Assembly (NCBI GenBank): GCA_040880205.1
Contig: JBBDIU010000134.1
Coordinates: 1 to 64,000 of the forward strand
DNA from: WACF01 sp040880205
GTDB taxonomy: Bacteria; Pseudomonadota; Gammaproteobacteria; Pseudomonadales; Cellvibrionaceae
Direction of reading: 5' to 3'
DNA length: 64,000 nucleotides
Shown here: piece by piece, positions 59,753 to 64,000 of the stretch
How positions within the stretch are numbered: the first letter of the stretch is position 1
Layout: each line of letters opens with the position of its first letter
Position numbers and translations under genes: made by a program
The notes under the pieces: model-generated
Told to the model about the DNA's origin: nothing
What the model saw: the letters and a program-made list of their open reading frames with translations, nothing else
Database searches by the model: none

Positions 59753-61111
59753 CTACTGCTCTAGCTCTTCAAGATAAGCGGCAATATTTCCGCCCACCCA
59801 TAGCTGCGGATCGGAAGGCGTTAGATTCTCGCCTTGCTCGCGCAGGGACACGCGTTCAATCGCCACCCGGAAGGATTCCAGAATCGGTCGGTCGGCCGTG
59901 AGGTTATCCTTGAACAAGGCCTCGCCGAAATAGGTGAAATCGCGGCCATCACCACAACCAAATGATCTTTTATCGGCAGCGGCGGCGGTAAAAACAATGG
60001 TATCTTCGCTTTTCAGCGAATCGATAAAGCCACCCGCATAGCAGGCGGACACCACGACAATACGCCAGCGGATGCCGGAATCTTTTAGATATGCCCCGAG
60101 ATTTTCCGGGGTAATGTCGGCCAACTCCAAAGGATAAAAGCGCACCGCCAACTCATGACTCCGCGAGCCGTGGGTTGTGAGATAAAAGAATAGAATATCC
60201 TCTTCCACATTCATTTTCCCGGACAGCCCTTTCAACGCCGACTGAATATTGTGACCGATGGCCAAGGGCGTGCTTTCCACCGTGTTCATGCTGTTGATTA
60301 AGGTCAAACCGTGTCCCGCGCCGCCGAATTCCTTGCTCAACAGCGCATCCATGTAATTGATCTCGTTTTCGAACACCGACTCTGTCGCGTAACTGCCGAA
60401 GCCCAAATAATAGAGCTCGGCACGGCCCGGTTCACCATCCTGCAAGCGAGAAACCGCGTCGGCCACCATGGCGGGCTGACCGAGCAACAGCGTATCGTAG
60501 TCGCCCACCGCGGCCTGCGTATCGTTATATTCCTGTGCATAATCCGGGTACCAAAATTGCCCGCTAAAAGAACCTAAGAACACGATGGGAAACACTACAA
60601 TTGCAGCGTAGCTGAACATGTAGCCCTTAAGCGTTAGCAAATTGCCGTCCAAAGCTCGATAAAGCACAATGGACAGCAAGGTCACCTGTAAAATAGTCGC
60701 CGCAACAACGAAAATAACCGGCTCCAACACTGTTCCGAACAGCAGGCTCAATAGATACCAAACAGTCAGGGCAAGAACATTGCACAACAGCCAAATTTCC
60801 ACCGTAATGGAAAACAAAAATGTAAGAGGTAGGGATGACTTACCGGTGACCGCTACAAAGTAATAAAAAGCCGCCAGGAAAAACAGCTCCAGAAAAACCG
60901 AGTTTATGCCCCACACCGAAAACAGCTCGGCCTGCTCAGTCAACACGCGGTCAACACCGATAGCCACGAGTGTTAACAAAGCAACATTGATCGTCAGCAA
61001 ATTGCCGCGCGCTTGCAGCGCATCCCAAGGCGGCGAGCGAAACCGAAGCAAAGGGAGAATCCGTACCACCGGCCACGTTCGCCAGGATTGCACGTCGTCT
61101 ACAGCGCTCAT
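59753..61111 (-). CDS. Membrane-bound C13-family (caspase-like) peptidase
   Basis: 452 residues: five or six membrane helices in the first 200 residues, then a peptidase C13 (legumain-like, clan CD) domain with FFYLTTHGSRSH (H314) and RIVVVSACYAGGFID (C357). Clan CD enzymes cut after Asn, Asp or Arg/Lys. It starts in the stop of the YcxB gene (ATGA) and converges with the giant protein gene 25 bp away. H-to-C spacing is 43 residues, the same as in DUF4347 of the giant protein. Confidence 0.88.
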   Translation of the reverse strand: MSAVDDVQSWRTWPVVRILPLLRFRSPPWDALQARGNLLTINVALLTLVAIGVDRVLTEQAELFSVWGINSVFLELFFLAAFYYFVAVTGKSSLPLTFLFSITVEIWLLCNVLALTVWYLLSLLFGTVLEPVIFVVAATILQVTLLSIVLYRALDGNLLTLKGYMFSYAAIVVFPIVFLGSFSGQFWYPDYAQEYNDTQAAVGDYDTLLLGQPAMVADAVSRLQDGEPGRAELYYLGFGSYATESVFENEINYMDALLSKEFGGAGHGLTLINSMNTVESTPLAIGHNIQSALKGLSGKMNVEEDILFFYLTTHGSRSHELAVRFYPLELADITPENLGAYLKDSGIRWRIVVVSACYAGGFIDSLKSEDTIVFTAAAADKRSFGCGDGRDFTYFGEALFKDNLTADRPILESFRVAIERVSLREQGENLTPSDPQLWVGGNIAAYLEELEQ

Positions 61112-61671
61112 TCCCTGACCTCCCCAACCACCTCCATCCGCTTGCCGGAATACTGCTCAAAGGCGTCCAGCAGCGCGGCACTATGCTCCTTCTGTTCCTG
61201 CTCCTCCCATTCAAGCGGCACAGCGAACAGATCCATATCACAGAGCAATACAAGAAAATCCCGGGTGCGATATGCAGTGTGCACGCCCTGCCAACCAACC
61301 TTGTAATGCGCCGCCCCAGCGCGAACTTCCAAACCCTCTTCGTCGAGGGTCATGGTAGTTTCGTGAAGACCCTTGCCTATGTCGTCGACCAGCGCCTGAT
61401 TGTAACGGGTTAAAAAGCGGCGATTGATATACCAGTTGGCGGGCGCGCAGGCCGCCACGAAAACGAAAGCCCAGAACATCCACGCGCTACCGAGCGCATA
61501 GTCCCGCACTTGAGCGGCCACGAATATCAACGCGGCAATCATCATCCAGATGGTGAGGTGGTAGAACGAGACCAACAGCGGATTTGCCGCCTTATGTGCA
61601 TAAATCGCCTGATAGGCATTGAGCACACCGTTGTAGGACTTTTTATCTAGTTTGTATTGGCAGGTAAACAC
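61108..61671 (-). CDS. YcxB-like membrane protein
   Basis: 187 residues: N-terminal YQ(Y)KLDKKSY segment, two membrane helices (about 40-60 and 65-88) and a C-terminal PH-like domain (TMTLDEEGLEVRAGAAHYKVGWQGVHTAYRTRDFLVLLCDMDLFAVP) typical of YcxB-type proteins. First gene of an operon with the C13 peptidase, with a 4-base overlap. Role unknown. The bipartite motif at 61715-61768 lies 43 bp upstream. Confidence 0.78.
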   Translation of the reverse strand: MFTCQYKLDKKSYNGVLNAYQAIYAHKAANPLLVSFYHLTIWMMIAALIFVAAQVRDYALGSAWMFWAFVFVAACAPANWYINRRFLTRYNQALVDDIGKGLHETTMTLDEEGLEVRAGAAHYKVGWQGVHTAYRTRDFLVLLCDMDLFAVPLEWEEQEQKEHSAALLDAFEQYSGKRMEVVGEVRE

Positions 61672-61714
61672 AGAATCTCCTTGTCTCGATGAACGCGTCC
61701 ACGAAAGCTCGGTT

Positions 61715-61768
61715 ACGGCCGAATATAGTCAAAAACGGCGGCAAATTAATGGCTTTTTGATGAACGGG
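61715..61768 (-). promoter_or_regulatory. Bipartite conserved upstream motif, copy 2
   Basis: Box 1 ACGGCCGAATATAGTC (61715-61730) and box 2 GCTTTTTGATGAACGGG (61752-61768) with a 21-base spacer match the copy at 46772-46825 at 15 of 16 and 16 of 17 positions, while the spacer is not conserved. Confidence 0.6.
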
Positions 61769-61901
61769 TGTTTAACCCGCCTACAGCGTACGGGTCTCAA
61801 ACGAGGTAATCAGCCAGACGCCCTTCTTCGCCGCTACTCCCTCTGACCCCCCGTTCACCGCCCTACCGCCGCTCCGCTGCCCGTCAACCCAACCTGTTTC
61901 T

Positions 61902-61931
61902 CCTGTTCGTTGTTCATTGTTCATTGTTCTC
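61902..61931. repeat. Short heptamer array (TTGTTCA)
   Basis: Four units of GTTCGTT/GTTCATT type upstream of the DUF2799 gene. Confidence 0.75.
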
Positions 61932-62030
61932 TGCCCAATTCAGCCTCTGTTCATATTTCTTTGCTAGACTTTTGAGCACAACCAACCAAATAAGGCCTCC
62001 CGATCCGGGCCACTGCTGTGGGGCACGACC

Positions 62031-62750
62031 ATGCGAACCGCGACTATCATTCTCTCATTACTAGTGCTGGGCGGTTGCGCTGGCCTATCCAAAGAAGAAT
62101 GCCTGACCGCCGATTGGCGAATTATCGGCTTGGAGGACGGCGCCGTCGGGCACAATGCCGCGCGCATCGGCCGGCATCGCCAGGATTGTGCCAAACACGG
62201 CGTTACGCCCGATAAAACCGCCTACGACGCCGGTTACGGGGAAGGCATTCAGCAGTATTGTTCGTTTGGCCGCGGCAGCAACGCGGGCGCCGCCGGCGAT
62301 AGCCGTTTACACGTCTGCCCTGCCAACTCCGACTATCACGCGGGATACGATCAAGGGCTGAAAAGCTTTTGTACCTACGATTCCGGCTATAGCTTCGGCC
62401 TGGCTGGCGGCAACTATGGACGGGTGTGCCCCCCGGCGGCAGAAGCGAACTTCCTCGACGGCTACGTCGCCGGAAACGCAATTTTCACCCTGCGAAGTGA
62501 ACTCAATGCGCTGGGAAGCGAACTGCACGACGTCGTCGCGGAGCGCGAGGCAATCGAGCAGGACCAGGACGTTCTCAAAAGGAAAATAATTCTCGATGGC
62601 TCACTTACGGCGGAAGACCGCGCCCATTTGCTGCTGGATATTGAAGACATGCGCAAACTCGACGATGAGTTGAAAGAGCAGCAAGATGCTCTAACCTTGC
62701 AAATCTCCGATGTACAGGCACAGCTTATTGAATTGGGAGTGGAGATCTAA
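62031..62750 (+). CDS. DUF2799 lipoprotein
   Basis: 239 residues: lipoprotein signal (ILSLLVLGGCAG), DUF2799 core with repeated DAGYGEGIQQYCS / HAGYDQGLKSFCTYDSGYSFGLAGG and CPANSDYH / VCPPAAEANFLDGY, followed by a coiled-coil C-terminus (about 150-235). The Cys- and Tyr-Gly-rich repeats are typical; function is unknown. It stands alone on the plus strand. Confidence 0.88.
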   Translation: MRTATIILSLLVLGGCAGLSKEECLTADWRIIGLEDGAVGHNAARIGRHRQDCAKHGVTPDKTAYDAGYGEGIQQYCSFGRGSNAGAAGDSRLHVCPANSDYHAGYDQGLKSFCTYDSGYSFGLAGGNYGRVCPPAAEANFLDGYVAGNAIFTLRSELNALGSELHDVVAEREAIEQDQDVLKRKIILDGSLTAEDRAHLLLDIEDMRKLDDELKEQQDALTLQISDVQAQLIELGVEI

Positions 62751-63128
62751 CAGCCCCGCGCCATTGGACACGGGGAGGCCCCAACCAGAAAACAGTTGTC
62801 CTAACCAAGCCCGTGATTGGGCGGGCAGTGATTCGAATCGACGCACAATCACCCTGGCATGCACCTGTACTGGGCAGAGAACGCCGACATTGCTGCATCC
62901 TCGCAGTGCACTGATCAATGGTGTGCGACCTTTACTAAAAAAAACCAAACACCGGTAAAACCGCCGCCACCACAAAAAACCCTGTTTTTATCGGCTATTT
63001 GCGTTCGCATACCATTCCGCGACCCAAAATACGCCTCCCCCGTTCTGAATTTTTCCGCGTCCGCTGAGCCGCATGGCATAGCGGTTGCTCTAAGCATCCC
63101 GGCTTTCCACTCAGCAGGGAATCGGAAC
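62751..63128. other. Intergenic region before the nitrate transporter
   Basis: 378 bases without a gene. No FNR or NarL type site could be made out with confidence. A GATTCGAATC string near 62831 is tRNA T-loop-like but no cloverleaf could be built. Confidence 0.5.
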
Positions 63129-64000
63129 ATGCACGATTACAAAGCAACCCGCTTACAGCTTTTCAACTTTCGCCTGGTTCAAACCCGCGTTTTTCACATC
63201 ACCTGGTTGGCATTTTTTGTTTGCTTTTTTGCCTGGTTTGCCTGTGCGCCGCTGATGCCCGTCATCCGCGATGAGTTTGGTTTGACCACCAGCCAGATAG
63301 CCAACATCAATATCGCCGCAGTGGCGATCACGATTTTGGTACGTTTAATTGTGGGGCCCCTCTGTGACCGTTACGGACCGCGCAAAACCTACACCGGCCT
63401 GATGTTGATCGGGGCCATACCGGTGTTTGGCGTGGCCGCCGCGCAAAGTTACGAAAGCTTCCTGTTTTTTCGTTTGCTGATCGGCGCGGTGGGGGCGAGC
63501 TTCGTAATTACCCAGTACCACACCTCCGTCATGTTCGCACCGAACGTGGTCGGCACCGCCAACGCCACGGCGGCGGGTTGGGGTAATGCCGGTGGCGGCG
63601 CGGCGCAGGCCATCATGCCCTTGGTGCTCGCCGCCGTGGTGATGCTGGGCGTTAGCGAAACGCTCGGCTGGCGGGTGGCCTTGCTGGTACCCGGGGTGTT
63701 GATGCTCATCATGGCCTTCGTTTACTGGCGCTACACCCAGGACTGCATGGCCGGCAATTACCGCGAACTGCGCGAGCGCGACCAATTGCCCACCGGCGGC
63801 AAAAATGGAGGTTGGGACTGTTTCAAGCTGGCGGCGGGCAACTACCGGGTGTGGATGCTCTTCGTCACCTACGGGGCTTGCTTCGGGGTGGAAATTTTTA
63901 TGCACAACGTAGTGGCAATTTATTTTCTGGACAAGTTTGAACTGTCCCTGAAGGCCGCCGGGCTGGCGGCCGGAAGTTTCGGTTTGCTGGCCTTGTTTGC
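63129..64000 (+). CDS. NNP-family nitrate/nitrite transporter (partial, runs off the window)
   Basis: 290 codons are visible with no stop. MFS helices with FVCFFAWFACAPLMPVIRDEFGLT, the MFS motif VGPLCDRYGPRKTY, RLLIGAVGASFVITQYHTSVMF and the nitrate signature AAGWGNAGGGAAQAIMP identify the NarK/NrtP (NNP) branch, which imports nitrate or exchanges it for nitrite across the inner membrane. A GGGAATCGGAAC stretch lies before the ATG at 63129. Partner nitrate reductase genes, if any, would be to the right. Confidence 0.93.
   Translation, partial: MHDYKATRLQLFNFRLVQTRVFHITWLAFFVCFFAWFACAPLMPVIRDEFGLTTSQIANINIAAVAITILVRLIVGPLCDRYGPRKTYTGLMLIGAIPVFGVAAAQSYESFLFFRLLIGAVGASFVITQYHTSVMFAPNVVGTANATAAGWGNAGGGAAQAIMPLVLAAVVMLGVSETLGWRVALLVPGVLMLIMAFVYWRYTQDCMAGNYRELRERDQLPTGGKNGGWDCFKLAAGNYRVWMLFVTYGACFGVEIFMHNVVAIYFLDKFELSLKAAGLAAGSFGLLALF

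Larger units (their letters stand above)
61672..62030. other. Divergent intergenic region
   Basis: 359 bases between the YcxB and DUF2799 genes. It contains the bipartite motif, a short heptamer array at about 61902-61931 (TTGTTCA units) and otherwise nothing recognised. Confidence 0.6.

Noticed and set aside
62805..62940. tRNA-like string (GATTCGAATC) on either strand
   Set aside because: No acceptor stem, anticodon arm or D arm could be paired around it on either strand.

Overview
The window reads as a chromosomal segment of a Gram-negative, probably marine, gammaproteobacterium. The evidence is TonB/ExbB/ExbD machinery with a DUF3450 partner, a TonB-dependent receptor, many lipoprotein signal peptides with LxxC lipoboxes, a lytic transglycosylase and an NNP-type nitrate transporter. 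The exact genus cannot be read from the sequence. I see no rRNA, tRNA, CRISPR array, transposase or prophage. Two 10-base N runs (29143-29152 and 39953-39962) are assembly gaps, and both fall inside repeat elements.

Layout. 0-4 kb: an orphan CdiI-like immunity gene, a TPR/beta-barrel gene, and an ECF sigma/anti-sigma operon with a small periplasmic protein. 4-8.4 kb: CorC-type transporter, two methyltransferases and a family 2 glycosyltransferase. 8.4-17.2 kb: a divergent regulatory and energy-transduction locus. A BlaI repressor and a BlaR1-like M56 metallopeptidase carrying a C-terminal TonB domain lie on the minus strand; DUF3450-ExbB-ExbB-ExbD-ExbD-TonB-TPR lie on the plus strand, with AT-rich palindromic operator-like sites between them. 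17.3-24 kb: a quinohemoprotein alcohol dehydrogenase lipoprotein, a TonB-dependent receptor and a PepSY reductase-like membrane protein. 24-29 kb: an ECF42-type sigma factor followed by DGPF/YciI, VOC, DUF899 and YceI genes and a 51-residue microprotein missed by length cut-offs.

29.5-49 kb: an M1 aminopeptidase lipoprotein, a HEPN/MNT toxin-antitoxin pair, a transglutaminase-like protein, a LytS/LytTR two-component system coupled to an alpha/beta hydrolase, a DUF805 protein with a pilin-like tail, a DUF2235 lipase-like protein, a rhomboid protease coupled to a zinc-finger/TPR membrane protein, a DUF4153 membrane protein, and an MltF-like transglycosylase with two substrate-binding modules. 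49.8-59.7 kb: the most unusual cluster, GNAT - three phage-collar-like proteins - sulfotransferase - a 2275-residue surface protein (DUF4347, Ig-like repeats, Ca-binding repeats, Calx-beta, choice-of-anchor U, Gly-rich/TM sorting-like tag, then a beta-barrel). A convergent C13 peptidase/YcxB operon follows, then a DUF2799 lipoprotein and the start of a nitrate/nitrite transporter.

Intergenic DNA is rich in repeats: degenerate heptamer tandem arrays that often begin at a stop codon, long hairpin elements sharing an inner loop CATCCCTG, and about 175-180 bp MITE-like elements with GGCACTTAGTT-type ends. These repeats, the BlaI/TonB locus and the collar/giant-protein cluster are the parts most worth a second look.
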